A DNA stretch of 20,290 nt from Hyphomonas sp. (GCA_024743015.1 JANSXJ010000013.1:1-20290), one strand, 5' to 3'. Shown: positions 1-7,068, numbered from the stretch's first letter. Program-made: numbers and translations. Notes: generated from the letters alone by a model not told the origin.

Positions 1-211
1 CGGTGAGCGCAACGACCAGAGCGAGCGCAATCAGCGCCTCCAGCTCGCCTGAACCGATCCAGCCCAGAAACTCTGTCGCAGCCTCGGTCGCATCAGCGGC
101 GGTCTCGGTAAGCGCCTCGATCGGGTCAGAATTTGGCGTCGGGTCTTCATTCGGTGCATTGTCCTGCAACCGCGGCGAGATTCCGATCTGAATCCACTCT
201 CCGAAACGCAT
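1..211 (-). CDS. N-terminal part of a putative membrane protein, cut by the window edge
   Basis: An open frame starts at an ATG at 211 and runs 70 codons off the left edge without a stop. A ribosome binding site (AGAGGA) lies about 6 bases upstream, and the start is 11 bases after the stop of the NUDIX gene, so the two are probably cotranscribed. The visible part has a short amphipathic start (MRFGEWIQIGISPRLQ), an acidic, Ala/Thr-rich linker at about residues 18-46, and the beginning of a hydrophobic segment at about residues 56-70 (LEALIALALVVALT). This resembles the N-terminus of small-conductance mechanosensitive channel (MscS) proteins, which often begin with a variable linker and a first membrane helix. 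Too little is visible to assign a family, so the MscS idea is only a guess. Confidence 0.6.
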   Translation of the reverse strand, partial: MRFGEWIQIGISPRLQDNAPNEDPTPNSDPIEALTETAADATEAATEFLGWIGSGELEALIALALVVALT

Positions 212-222
212 GTTCGGTCCTC

Positions 223-669
223 TTACTCACCCAGGAGGTCGAACCCTTTTTGGATAATCCGCCGGGTTTCACTCCACAATTCCAGCGATCCTAGCTCAGA
301 TTGGTGAAAAAACCGTGCCTCTGCCGCGTCATCGCCCGCAACCGGCTCACCCGAGATCCATTTGGCTGCGTAGTCGATCAGCACATAATGGCGTGTCACC
401 AAGTCGCCAGACCGATTGTGAAACACAGCGTCTACCACATCAAGCAAACCTACAAGGGCGGCGGCGACGGAGGTTTCTTCCTGCAGCTCACGCAAGGCCG
501 CCGCTTTCGCGGGCTCACCCGGTTCGATACGCCCGCCCGGAATGGACCATTCGCCTCGTTTGGGGGGTGTTCCGCGCCGGATCAGCAACACTTCCTCCCC
601 GCGTATGCAAACAATCCCGACGGCGGGAGTGGGGCGTAAATCATCAACGGGGACGGGATTCGACGGCAT
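223..669 (-). CDS. NUDIX hydrolase (ADP-ribose pyrophosphatase-like)
   Basis: A 148-residue protein of typical single-domain NUDIX length. The NUDIX box is at residues 46-68: Gly46, Glu52, Arg60-Glu61 and Glu64-Glu65 of the GX5EX7REUXEEXGU pattern are present. The Gly near the end of the box is Ser67. NUDIX enzymes hydrolyse nucleoside diphosphates linked to another group, with Mg held by the REXXEE glutamates. The start of the core (PAVGIVCIRGEEVLLIRRG) and the SIPGG run before the box fit the ADP-ribose/8-oxo-dGTP branch, but the substrate cannot be read from sequence. I chose the ATG at 669 because the open frame continues upstream only as low-quality sequence overlapping the divergent lipase gene. 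The Shine-Dalgarno match is poor. It is followed after 11 bases by the truncated membrane-protein gene. Confidence 0.9.
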   Translation of the reverse strand: MPSNPVPVDDLRPTPAVGIVCIRGEEVLLIRRGTPPKRGEWSIPGGRIEPGEPAKAAALRELQEETSVAAALVGLLDVVDAVFHNRSGDLVTRHYVLIDYAAKWISGEPVAGDDAAEARFFHQSELGSLELWSETRRIIQKGFDLLGE

Positions 670-750
670 GGCAGGCAGTTTGCACAGTTTGCCCCCAAGA
701 CCACGTAAAATTTCTGTGCCAAAGCAGCCGCTAAACTCAGAGTATCCTCC

Positions 751-1776
751 ATGCCAAAGCACAAATCCCATTCGATCAGCCTCGCCCTTCAGGGCGGCGG
801 CGCGCATGGTGCGTTCACCTGGGGTGTCCTCGAGCGCCTGGCTGATGAACCGGGATTGGACATCAAGGCAATAACGGCGACATCGGCTGGCGCGACCAAT
901 GCGGCTGCGTTCGCGGCTGGGTATGCGCGCGACGGAGCCGAGGGCGCTAAAGCCAACCTGGAGAAGCTGTGGCGGACGATTTCGGCCAAGGGAGCGCCAT
1001 TCACGGCATTTTCCTGGTCCCAGTCGCCGCTGACCGCCATGCCATTCTCTCCGGTCCAAATGGGACTTGCGCTGACCAGCATTGCGAGCCCTTACGAGTT
1101 CAACCCATTTGACTTCAACACTTTGCGCGATGCGCTGGACGAAACCGTGGATTTCGAAGCCGCGAGGACTTCCCCCATCGACCTGTTTCTATCCGCCACC
1201 AATGTCGAATCCGGCCGAGTGAAAGTCTTCTCTGGCGACGAAGTTTCGCGCGATGCCGTTCTCGCCTCGGCTTGCTTGCCGCAGATCTTCCGAGCAGTTG
1301 AGATTGACGGCGACGCCTATTGGGATGGTGGCTATATGGGCAATCCCAGCCTGTTTCCCTTGATCTATGCCGACGCGCCGCGCGATGTCCTGATGGTTCT
1401 GCTGAACCCGATATCCCGCCTTGGCGTACCGCGACGGGTGCCTCAGATCATGGATCGCCTGAACGAGATCAGCTTCAACGCCTCCCTGATCGGCGAACTG
1501 CGGGCGATCGCTTTTGTACAGAAGCTGCTGGATGAGGGCATGTTGAAAGAGCCGCTGATCAACAAGTATCGGCGATTGAACATCCATGCGATCCGCGGCG
1601 GGCAGGTCCTCCGGGATCTCTCACTACAAACCAAGTATGATACCAGTTGGACCTTCCTCACCGGCCTTCGAGACCAAGGCCGCACCGAAGCGGATAGTTG
1701 GCTCAGCGCGTGCGCGCACCAGATCGGCACGGGTGAGTCGAGCATTGATCTCCGGCAGGAGTTTCTCGAAGACTAG
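751..1776 (+). CDS. Patatin-like phospholipase family protein
   Basis: A 341-residue patatin-family acyl hydrolase with a Ser-Asp dyad. The oxyanion-hole loop is GGGAHGAF at residues 15-22. The nucleophile elbow is ATSAG at 43-47 with Ser45 as nucleophile, so the first Gly of the usual GXSXG is Ala. The catalytic Asp is D192 in the motif DGGYMGNPSL. There is no signal peptide, so the enzyme is probably cytosolic or membrane-peripheral. Family members cleave acyl groups from phospholipids or other lipids; some alphaproteobacterial relatives are annotated as polyhydroxybutyrate-related, but I cannot tell the substrate. It is divergent from the NUDIX gene, with 81 bases between the starts. Its TAG stop overlaps the stop of convergent rsmD by 4 bases (CTAG, 1773-1776). 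Confidence 0.9.
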   Translation: MPKHKSHSISLALQGGGAHGAFTWGVLERLADEPGLDIKAITATSAGATNAAAFAAGYARDGAEGAKANLEKLWRTISAKGAPFTAFSWSQSPLTAMPFSPVQMGLALTSIASPYEFNPFDFNTLRDALDETVDFEAARTSPIDLFLSATNVESGRVKVFSGDEVSRDAVLASACLPQIFRAVEIDGDAYWDGGYMGNPSLFPLIYADAPRDVLMVLLNPISRLGVPRRVPQIMDRLNEISFNASLIGELRAIAFVQKLLDEGMLKEPLINKYRRLNIHAIRGGQVLRDLSLQTKYDTSWTFLTGLRDQGRTEADSWLSACAHQIGTGESSIDLRQEFLED

Positions 1777-2333
1777 GCGAGTTTGAGGAACCAGAACTTC
1801 GCCGCGCCGCTCACTCGCTCAGCAACCAGCTCCCACGCCTCAAGTCCTGGTGTTTCATCAATAGCTGTCTCGACCACAACCAACGCGTCTGAAGCGAGCC
1901 AATCGCCTTCAAGCAGACTTTTGAGACAAGGCTCGACCAGGCCTTTCTTGTAGGGTGGGTCGAGGAACGCGATATCAAACCTGGCGTCCAGTGCAGCCGG
2001 CATATCACCGAGTTTGGCGGCGCTGCGTCGTTGGACTTTCGCTGAGTCTTCAACACCAAGAACGGCGAGATTCTTCCGCAGCACGGTCAGAGCCACATTC
2101 GCGTTGTCGACGAATACGCAAAAACTCGCGCCCCGCGACAGCGCCTCCAATCCGAGCGCGCCGGATCCCGCAAACAAGTCCAGAACACGGGCACCGTCGA
2201 GCGGCGGTGTCCACTCGGCATGGGCGATCATGTTGAACAGGCTTTCGCGGGCACGGTCCGATGTCGGCCGGGTGGCGTCCGTTTTCGGTGCCTGGATAGG
2301 CCGCCCCTTGAACTGTCCTGCAACGATCCGCAT
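1773..2333 (-). CDS. rsmD: 16S rRNA (guanine(966)-N(2))-methyltransferase RsmD
   Basis: A 186-residue protein matching RsmD along its full length. It methylates N2 of G966 in 16S rRNA in the assembled 30S particle, using S-adenosylmethionine. It starts with the family's typical MRIVAGQFKGRPI and then the RPTSDRARESLFNM stretch (residues 22-35). The SAM-binding motif I is VLDLFAGSGALGLEALSRGA at about 50-69, and the catalytic DPPY motif is at 125-128. The start has an AAGG ribosome binding site about 7 bases upstream. It is divergent from tadA, with only 38 bases between the two starts, so their promoters must overlap or lie within the partner gene. The 3' end overlaps the patatin gene tail to tail. 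Confidence 0.97.
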   Translation of the reverse strand: MRIVAGQFKGRPIQAPKTDATRPTSDRARESLFNMIAHAEWTPPLDGARVLDLFAGSGALGLEALSRGASFCVFVDNANVALTVLRKNLAVLGVEDSAKVQRRSAAKLGDMPAALDARFDIAFLDPPYKKGLVEPCLKSLLEGDWLASDALVVVETAIDETPGLEAWELVAERVSGAAKFWFLKLA

Positions 2334-2371
2334 GGCTTGCCTTTAGGTCGCGACGGCGCAATGGGGAAGAG

Positions 2372-2869
2372 ATGAGAGACACAATTGATCCGATGAAACG
2401 CGCGCTGGCGCTCGCGCAGCACGCCGCTGACATGGGCGAGGTGCCCGTCGGCGCAGTGATTGTTGACCCCGCGAGCGGCGCAATCGTTTCCGAGGGACAC
2501 AATCGGCCAATCGCCGACCATGACCCGACGGCCCATGCCGAGATCATGGCGTTACGGGCAGCCGCTCAGACGATCGGCAACTATCGGCTGCCCGGCCTGC
2601 ACCTTTATGTGACGCTGGAACCCTGCGCGATGTGCGCTGGCGCGATCAGCTTTGCGCGGATTGAGAAACTGGTCTTCGCCGCTGATGACCCGAAAGGTGG
2701 CGCCATCGTGCATGGCCCGAAATTCTTCGAACAGCCAACCTGTCACTGGCGCACCGAGGTCGAGCAGGATAGAGAAAACGCAGAGATCGCAGGCGACCTT
2801 CTGTCGGATTTTTTCCGAAAACGACGGAAACAGACGACCAATCAAGTTACAGCACCTGACGTGGAGTGA
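2372..2869 (+). CDS. tadA: tRNA-specific adenosine deaminase TadA
   Basis: A 165-residue cytidine-deaminase-fold enzyme that converts A34 to inosine in the anticodon of tRNA-Arg(ACG). The N-terminal GEVPVGAVIV is at residues 22-31. The zinc site is H55-A-E57, with Glu57 as the proton shuttle, plus the P84-C85-A-M-C88 cysteine pair. The following GAISFARI and the segment DPKGGAIVHG also fit the TadA family. The first ATG (2372) lies directly after GGGGAAGAG, with very short spacing. The second in-frame ATG at 2393 would remove 7 residues and still leave an intact domain, so the start is uncertain by 21 bases. The basic C-terminal tail (FFRKRRKQ) may help bind tRNA, which is an inference. The crotonase gene follows 62 bases downstream on the same strand. 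Confidence 0.96.
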   Translation: MRDTIDPMKRALALAQHAADMGEVPVGAVIVDPASGAIVSEGHNRPIADHDPTAHAEIMALRAAAQTIGNYRLPGLHLYVTLEPCAMCAGAISFARIEKLVFAADDPKGGAIVHGPKFFEQPTCHWRTEVEQDRENAEIAGDLLSDFFRKRRKQTTNQVTAPDVE

Positions 2870-2931
2870 AGCTTGCGTCCCGCCGGGACAAGCGGCGTAA
2901 CGACAGGGAAGTATTCTCACGGAGGACCCTG

Positions 2932-3606
2932 ATGAGCGCTCCAGCGACAATTGAAATCAAAGACGATATTGCCATCCTGACAATGGATGATGGCAAGGCC
3001 AACGCGATTAATCCCCCGATGCTCGAAGCCTTGAATGCCTGCCTTGATCAGGCCGAGAAAGACGCGAAAGTTCTGATCATCACAGGGCGCGAAGGTCGGT
3101 TTTCCGGCGGGTTTGACCTGAAACTCATGATGAGCCTGCCTGGGACAGAGGTGAAAGCCCTCGTTGATGGCGGCGGCAAGCTCGCTCATCGACTTTACGG
3201 TTTCCCGATGCCGGTCATTTCGGCCTGCAATGGTCATGGCGTCGCGATGGGATCATTCATCCTGCTGTCGAGCGATGTCCGTATCGGAACCGCGGGCGCC
3301 TTCAAAATCGGCGCGAACGAAACGCAGATCAACATGGTCCTGCCGATCTTCGCATCGGAGTTGGTAAAAGCCCGCGTCGATCAGGCCTACCTGACCCGGT
3401 CCATGGTGTTCGGCGAGCTGTTTGATCCAGAAACGGCTGTCAAAGTCGGCTATCTCGATCAGGTCGTGGGGGCTGCTGATTTGATGGCAACCGCGAAAGC
3501 TCATGCCGAAGCGCTGAAGCCGCTGAGTGGCTCGTCGCTCACGGGAAACAAGCGCTTGCTGCGAGAGACCACACTCGCCACAATCGGCGCGTCGCTTCCG
3601 GACTAG
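2932..3606 (+). CDS. Crotonase / enoyl-CoA hydratase family protein
   Basis: A 224-residue crotonase-fold protein, shorter than classical enoyl-CoA hydratases (about 260). The start at 2932 is supported by a strong GGAGGA site at 2921-2926. The first oxyanion-hole loop is FSGGFDLK (57-64) and the second is GHGVAMGSF (101-109). The position of the first catalytic Glu of rat hydratase (Glu144) is hydrophobic here. The second (Glu164) appears to be Glu130 in the GANETQINM motif. This pattern is typical of a short crotonase subfamily with the N-terminal DGKANA(I/L)NPPML motif (20-31). The reaction is therefore uncertain: isomerisation or hydrolysis is as likely as hydration. A small GTCCC-GCC-GGGAC hairpin (2877-2889) lies between tadA and this gene. 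Its stop overlaps the convergent TSUP gene (CTAG, 3603-3606). Confidence 0.93.
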   Translation: MSAPATIEIKDDIAILTMDDGKANAINPPMLEALNACLDQAEKDAKVLIITGREGRFSGGFDLKLMMSLPGTEVKALVDGGGKLAHRLYGFPMPVISACNGHGVAMGSFILLSSDVRIGTAGAFKIGANETQINMVLPIFASELVKARVDQAYLTRSMVFGELFDPETAVKVGYLDQVVGAADLMATAKAHAEALKPLSGSSLTGNKRLLRETTLATIGASLPD

Positions 3607-4349
3607 TAGAGCCCCGCCGCCCGCATTAAAAGCACCACGCCGATCGCGGTGACCAGGCCTTTCATCCACTTTCGAAAGCCTTGATCATTCATGCGCTCCA
3701 GCACCTGCTTGCCGAGCGTTGTGCCGAGCATGGAGAGCGGGATGGCCGCGGCAATCAACCACCAGGGCGGCAGCGCGCCCCAACCCGCCGCGGTCACAAC
3801 AGGAACGCTCCAGAACCCGATCTTGATCAGATGGCTGAGCGCCTGGGTGACAGATTTCGTCGCGACGATCTGCTGGCGCGTCATCTCTGCGCGAACGAAA
3901 AACAGATCCAGCAGCGGCCCCGCAACACCTGCAAGTGTATTCAGCCCCTGAACCGCGAACCCGGCAAAGATCGCATGCTCCCGCTTCTTAATGTCGAGAT
4001 GCAGCCTTTCTTTGGGAAGCCAGACCAGCATAGGCGTTAGTCCGAGAAGCAAATAAAGCGCGCGCTTGTCTGGGGTCCAGCTAACGAAGAAAAGGGCGGC
4101 AATGCCTGCAGCTGCGCCGATACAATATAGGCTGAACACGCGCCAATCGATCGATTCGCGTAACAGATAGGCGCGATATCCATTGGCGAACATCTGGATC
4201 GCGCCATGGATAATCATCGCCATGGCAACGCTGACCAGAGCGACGAGCACCGCCATCAGGATAATGCCACCTGCCATTCCGAAGATTCCGGAGATAAACG
4301 ACGTCACCAAGGTGGTCGCGAGGATGATTACGGCCGCAATTGCGCTCAT
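3603..4349 (-). CDS. TSUP family permease (TauE/SafE-like)
   Basis: A 248-residue very hydrophobic inner-membrane protein. It opens directly with a membrane segment containing the SGIFGMAGGIILM motif (residues 20-32), characteristic of the TauE/SafE (TSUP) family, and has further hydrophobic stretches to the end, about 7-8 helices in total. A second family-like repeat is visible around GLNTLAGVAGPLLDLFF in the middle. TSUP proteins are implicated in moving sulfite, sulfonates and other organic anions, but most have no known substrate. The start at 4349 has an AGGA site 5 bases upstream. An ATG 12 codons further upstream would add a charged, unlikely N-terminus. It is divergent from the acyl-CoA dehydrogenase and convergent with the crotonase. 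Neither neighbour is a sulfur gene. Confidence 0.88.
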   Translation of the reverse strand: MSAIAAVIILATTLVTSFISGIFGMAGGIILMAVLVALVSVAMAMIIHGAIQMFANGYRAYLLRESIDWRVFSLYCIGAAAGIAALFFVSWTPDKRALYLLLGLTPMLVWLPKERLHLDIKKREHAIFAGFAVQGLNTLAGVAGPLLDLFFVRAEMTRQQIVATKSVTQALSHLIKIGFWSVPVVTAAGWGALPPWWLIAAAIPLSMLGTTLGKQVLERMNDQGFRKWMKGLVTAIGVVLLMRAAGLY

Positions 4350-4452
4350 GCGCGTCCTGTTGCGCTGAGTCTCCCGGCAAGACAAACCACCCTAGGACAT
4401 TCCCGGAGTGACCGTTCGCCTCACTTTGCCGCCCCTTACCCCGCGGGATGGT

Positions 4453-4481
4453 TTTACAAGTTTACGTGCGCGTCATACGTT
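4453..4481 (+). promoter_or_regulatory. Possible promoter of the acyl-CoA dehydrogenase gene
   Basis: TTTACA at 4453-4458 is 5/6 to the sigma-70 -35 consensus. With a 17-base spacer the -10 would be TACGTT at 4476-4481, which is a weak match. The site is 37 bases upstream of the start codon at 4518. I see no convincing operator in the 168-base divergent region to the TSUP gene. Confidence 0.25.
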
Positions 4482-4517
4482 GGGAACAGCTCATCTATGA
4501 AAACGAGGAAAAGCACT

Positions 4518-5822
4518 ATGGCTTATACCGACGCTGGTAGCAGCGAAATGAATGACGACCTTTTTGATCTGCGCATGTCGGACGATGCGCGTCCGCTTTA
4601 CGATCATGTGAAGAAATTTATCGCCGAAGTGGTCGACCCCATGTCGGTGAAGTTCCATGAGCTGGGAAAAGAAAAAGCCGACATCTGGTCCTATGCACCC
4701 GGGCAACTCGAAGTCCTGGAGGAAGCCAAGGACGAAGCCAAGAAGCAGGGGCTGTGGAATTTCTTCCTGCCGGACGCCGAAACCGGCGAAGGTCTTAAGA
4801 ATCTCGACTATGCCTATATCGCAGCAGAACTCGGCAAGAACTCGCTGGCCTCCGAGACGATGAACTGTTCGGCGCCGGACACAGGAAACATGGAAGTCCT
4901 GGAGCGGGTCGGTACACCTGAACAGAAAGAGCAATGGCTGAAGCCGCTGCTGGAAGGCAAGATCCGCTCGGCCTTTGCGATGACCGAACCGGCGCTGCCA
5001 TCGTCGGATGCGAAAAACATCTCAACCCGCGCCGTGCTGGAAGGCGACGAGTGGGTGATCAATGGTGAGAAATTCTATATTTCCGGCGCCGGCGACCCGC
5101 GTTGTAAAATCATGATCACAATGGTCAAAACCAGCCCCGATGCCGAGCCGCACAAGCAGCAATCGCAAATCCTGGTTCCAACAGATACGCCCGGCGTAAA
5201 GATTCTGGATGGGATGCAAGTGTTCGGCGACTATGACGCCCCACACGGTCACATGCACATCGTCTTCGACAATGTTCGGGTGCCCAAGGAAAACATGCTG
5301 CTCGGCGAAGGCCGCGGCTTTGAGATTTCGCAACTTCGCCTCGGACCGGGCCGCATCCACCACTGCATGCGCTCCATCGGTGCTGCAGAACGCGCGCTGG
5401 ACATGATGGTGGTCCGCGGCATGGGCCGTCAGGCCTTCGGACGCGACTTGATCAAGCTTGGCGGAAACATCGAGAAAGTCTCACGCGCCCGGATCGATAT
5501 TGAGTCCATGCGCATGATGGTTCTTAAAGCGGCGAAAGCGATGGACGTACTCGGCAACAAGGAAGCGCGCGTCTGGATCTCCATGGTCAAAGCCATGGTG
5601 CCTGAAAAAGTCTGCCGCATCATCGATGAAGCCATCCAGATCCATGGCGCTGCCGGGGTCTCGCAATGGACGCCGCTTGCGCGTCTCTATGCCAATCAGC
5701 GCACCCTGCGCCTGGCGGATGGACCTGACGAGGTTCACCATATGGTGGTTGGCCGAGCTGAAACCCGCAAATATACGGGCGAGGAAGAAGATCCAGCACT
5801 GGCCTCTGTCTGGCGCAAATAG
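4518..5822 (+). CDS. Acyl-CoA dehydrogenase family protein (ACAD10/11-like)
   Basis: A 434-residue flavoprotein of the acyl-CoA dehydrogenase fold. The N-terminal helical domain is followed by the FAD/substrate loop AFAMTEPALPSSDA (about 153-166), the middle beta domain (WVINGEKFYISGAGDP), and the C-terminal helical domain with GRQAFGR, IHGAAGVSQWTPLA and RLADGPDEVHH. The base of medium-chain enzymes is a Glu before the GXDEXH-type element; here that position is Asp (ADGPDEVH), as in ACAD10/ACAD11-like proteins. It should oxidise an acyl-CoA to the 2-enoyl-CoA and pass electrons to ETF. Chain length and branching cannot be read. The ATG at 4518 has GAGGAA 7 bases upstream; an ATG at 4497 is less well placed. 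It appears to be a single-gene unit, closed by the terminator at 5849-5881. Confidence 0.95.
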   Translation: MAYTDAGSSEMNDDLFDLRMSDDARPLYDHVKKFIAEVVDPMSVKFHELGKEKADIWSYAPGQLEVLEEAKDEAKKQGLWNFFLPDAETGEGLKNLDYAYIAAELGKNSLASETMNCSAPDTGNMEVLERVGTPEQKEQWLKPLLEGKIRSAFAMTEPALPSSDAKNISTRAVLEGDEWVINGEKFYISGAGDPRCKIMITMVKTSPDAEPHKQQSQILVPTDTPGVKILDGMQVFGDYDAPHGHMHIVFDNVRVPKENMLLGEGRGFEISQLRLGPGRIHHCMRSIGAAERALDMMVVRGMGRQAFGRDLIKLGGNIEKVSRARIDIESMRMMVLKAAKAMDVLGNKEARVWISMVKAMVPEKVCRIIDEAIQIHGAAGVSQWTPLARLYANQRTLRLADGPDEVHHMVVGRAETRKYTGEEEDPALASVWRK

Positions 5823-5848
5823 ACCTGAATTATCTTTAAGATTAAACG

Positions 5849-5881
5849 GCGCGGCACTGGGTGTCGCGCTGTTTTCTTTTC
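5849..5881 (+). terminator. Rho-independent terminator after the acyl-CoA dehydrogenase
   Basis: An 8-base-pair stem (GCGCGGCA 5849-5856 with TGTCGCGC 5862-5869, one G-U pair) encloses the 5-base loop CTGGG and is followed by the T-rich run TGTTTTCTTTTC. It lies 27 bases after the stop codon, which is a good position for a terminator. Confidence 0.85.
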
Positions 5882-5943
5882 TTGTACACAATCATCGTCT
5901 GCGTATTGGCACTTAATACTTGGGGACACCGATGGGAGTCCTC

Positions 5944-6828
5944 ATGAATGCTCAAACAATCGCCCTAATGCTTAGCTTGGCTTGTTGGCTCGCAAGCCCG
6001 CTCACGCTGGCCGCGCACGGACAAATCTCCGGCACTGTCTCGAAAGACGGAACGGTCACGCAAAACAATCATAGAGCTTCGAGCCATCAGCCGGATCTTG
6101 AAGCCGCCGCCGACGACGCACTGGAACACGGTGAATACCGGAAAGCTTTCTCGCTCTTCACTCAATTATGTTTCGCGGATTCAATGTCAGCCTGCCTGCA
6201 AGATGCCAATCTGCTCGATCTGAACGCTGATCTTGATCCCGACCCGTTCGCCGCGATCCCGCTTTACACGCGCGCCTGCGACCTTGGTCAGGACAGTGCG
6301 TGCATTGAGGTAAAATCCGCGTTCGCAGGAGCTGAATCCCAGTGCGAGAAGGGTGATGCCGAAGCCTGCATGGCCAGTGCGTTTCTCCAGCTCCACAATC
6401 TGACCGAAATACCTTATGCGCCGATCGCCGCAGCCCAACGTTTCGCTGAGGCTTGTCGCCTGGACCACGGCCCCGCCTGCACCGAACTTGGTCATCTGTA
6501 CGCCACAGGGCTTGGCGTCGGAAAGGATCTTGACCGCGCTGACGCATCGTTTGCGAAAGCCTGCTCACCGAACAATGCTGACGACTGCGTCAGGATCGGC
6601 GATTTCTATCTCCATGGGCGACCCGTCAATATGGATTTCGACCGCGCTGCGGATTATTATGAAGCCGGTTGTACATTTGGCGACACGTTCAGTTGTCAGA
6701 AAATCGGCTACGCCTATTTGACCAGCCCTTTTGTAAACCCGGATATGGAACCGGCGCGGGTGTTCCTGCGACGCGCATGTGATGCCGGTCTGGTGTCGAC
6801 GTGCAACGACATCCCAACTGAAGGCTGA
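5944..6828 (+). CDS. Exported Sel1-repeat, cysteine-rich protein
   Basis: A protein of 294 residues from the ATG at 5944, which has GGGAG 5 bases upstream. An ATG at 5932 with its own GGGGA site would add 4 residues. The first 25 or so residues form a hydrophobic signal peptide with likely cleavage after LTLAAH or nearby, so the mature protein is expected in the periplasm. The rest consists of Sel1/TPR-like helical hairpins. Most carry a paired-cysteine pattern (ACDLGQDSAC, QCEKGDAEAC, ACRLDHGPAC, GCTFGDTFSC, ACDAGLVSTC), the arrangement of Hcp-type repeats in which a disulfide staples each hairpin. A canonical Sel1 unit is ELGHLYATGLGVGKDLDRA. Such proteins act as protein-binding scaffolds; no partner is evident. 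It stands alone between a terminator and an AT-rich gap. Confidence 0.88.
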   Translation: MNAQTIALMLSLACWLASPLTLAAHGQISGTVSKDGTVTQNNHRASSHQPDLEAAADDALEHGEYRKAFSLFTQLCFADSMSACLQDANLLDLNADLDPDPFAAIPLYTRACDLGQDSACIEVKSAFAGAESQCEKGDAEACMASAFLQLHNLTEIPYAPIAAAQRFAEACRLDHGPACTELGHLYATGLGVGKDLDRADASFAKACSPNNADDCVRIGDFYLHGRPVNMDFDRAADYYEAGCTFGDTFSCQKIGYAYLTSPFVNPDMEPARVFLRRACDAGLVSTCNDIPTEG

Positions 6829-7068
6829 GGCCCCGGGCTTATAACCAAAATGGGATGCACCAAGAAGGTGCATCCCAAGTAGGTGGCAGGGTTCGAGGGG
6901 CGGATAAACCCTTGCCTTGAGCTTGTCCGGCAAGTCATGGAGCAACCAACCGAACAATTATCAACCTAAAGGGGAAAACATAATGAGGCATTAATACTTT
7001 AAGTTATTTTCTCACGAACTCAAGTATTATAATCTCGAATACTTATACATCTGTCACCTAACACTCGA
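6829..7068 (-). ncRNA. Structured AT-rich intergenic region; candidate small RNA on the minus strand
   Basis: This 240-base gap between the ends of the Sel1 gene (+) and the crp-like gene (-) contains no convincing coding sequence. Read on the minus strand it shows, in order, an AT-rich part (about 7068-6955) with promoter-like words such as GATAAT and TTGAGT, an imperfect stem (6885-6916; GGCAAGGGTT with AACCCTGCC, one bulged base), and a strong hairpin followed by TTTT (6847-6877). That is the architecture of a roughly 100-nucleotide RNA with its own terminator. The alternative is a long 3' untranslated tail of the crp-like operon. No Rfam family is recognised by eye. Confidence 0.35.
6847..6877 (-). 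terminator. Strong hairpin with T-tract on the minus strand
   Basis: A perfect 11-base-pair inverted repeat, TGGGATGCACC (6851-6861) and GGTGCATCCCA (6867-6877), has a 5-base loop. On the minus strand it is followed by TTTTGG (6850-6845), so it reads as an intrinsic terminator in that direction. On the plus strand no T-run follows it. It is about 190 bases beyond the stop of the crp-like gene. Confidence 0.7.

Noticed and set aside
3..191. 62-codon plus-strand frame at the left edge
   Set aside because: Ser/Ala-rich shadow of the minus-strand membrane-protein gene, which has a ribosome binding site and a sensible hydrophobic segment.
670..1059. N-terminal extension of the NUDIX frame into the patatin gene
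   Set aside because: The extra sequence is opposite the conserved patatin N-terminus and does not resemble a domain. The NUDIX fold is complete from 669.
4206..4517. Upstream extension of the acyl-CoA dehydrogenase frame
   Set aside because: The added residues overlap the TSUP gene, are His/Arg/Asp-rich noise, and the ATG at 4518 has a good ribosome binding site and family-typical N-terminus.
6881..6916. GGTTCGA word resembling a tRNA T-loop or attachment site
   Set aside because: No acceptor stem, anticodon arm or CCA end can be built around it and no integrase gene is present. The bases are better explained by the local hairpin.
6714..6938. 74-codon minus-strand frame over the Sel1 end and the intergenic hairpin
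   Set aside because: No ribosome binding site or domain; it covers the Sel1 C-terminus and the terminator hairpin.
5913..6999. Repeated TTAATACTT at 5913-5921 and 6991-6999 flanking the Sel1 gene
   Set aside because: Nine bases in AT-rich intergenic DNA with no further similarity around them; probably chance.
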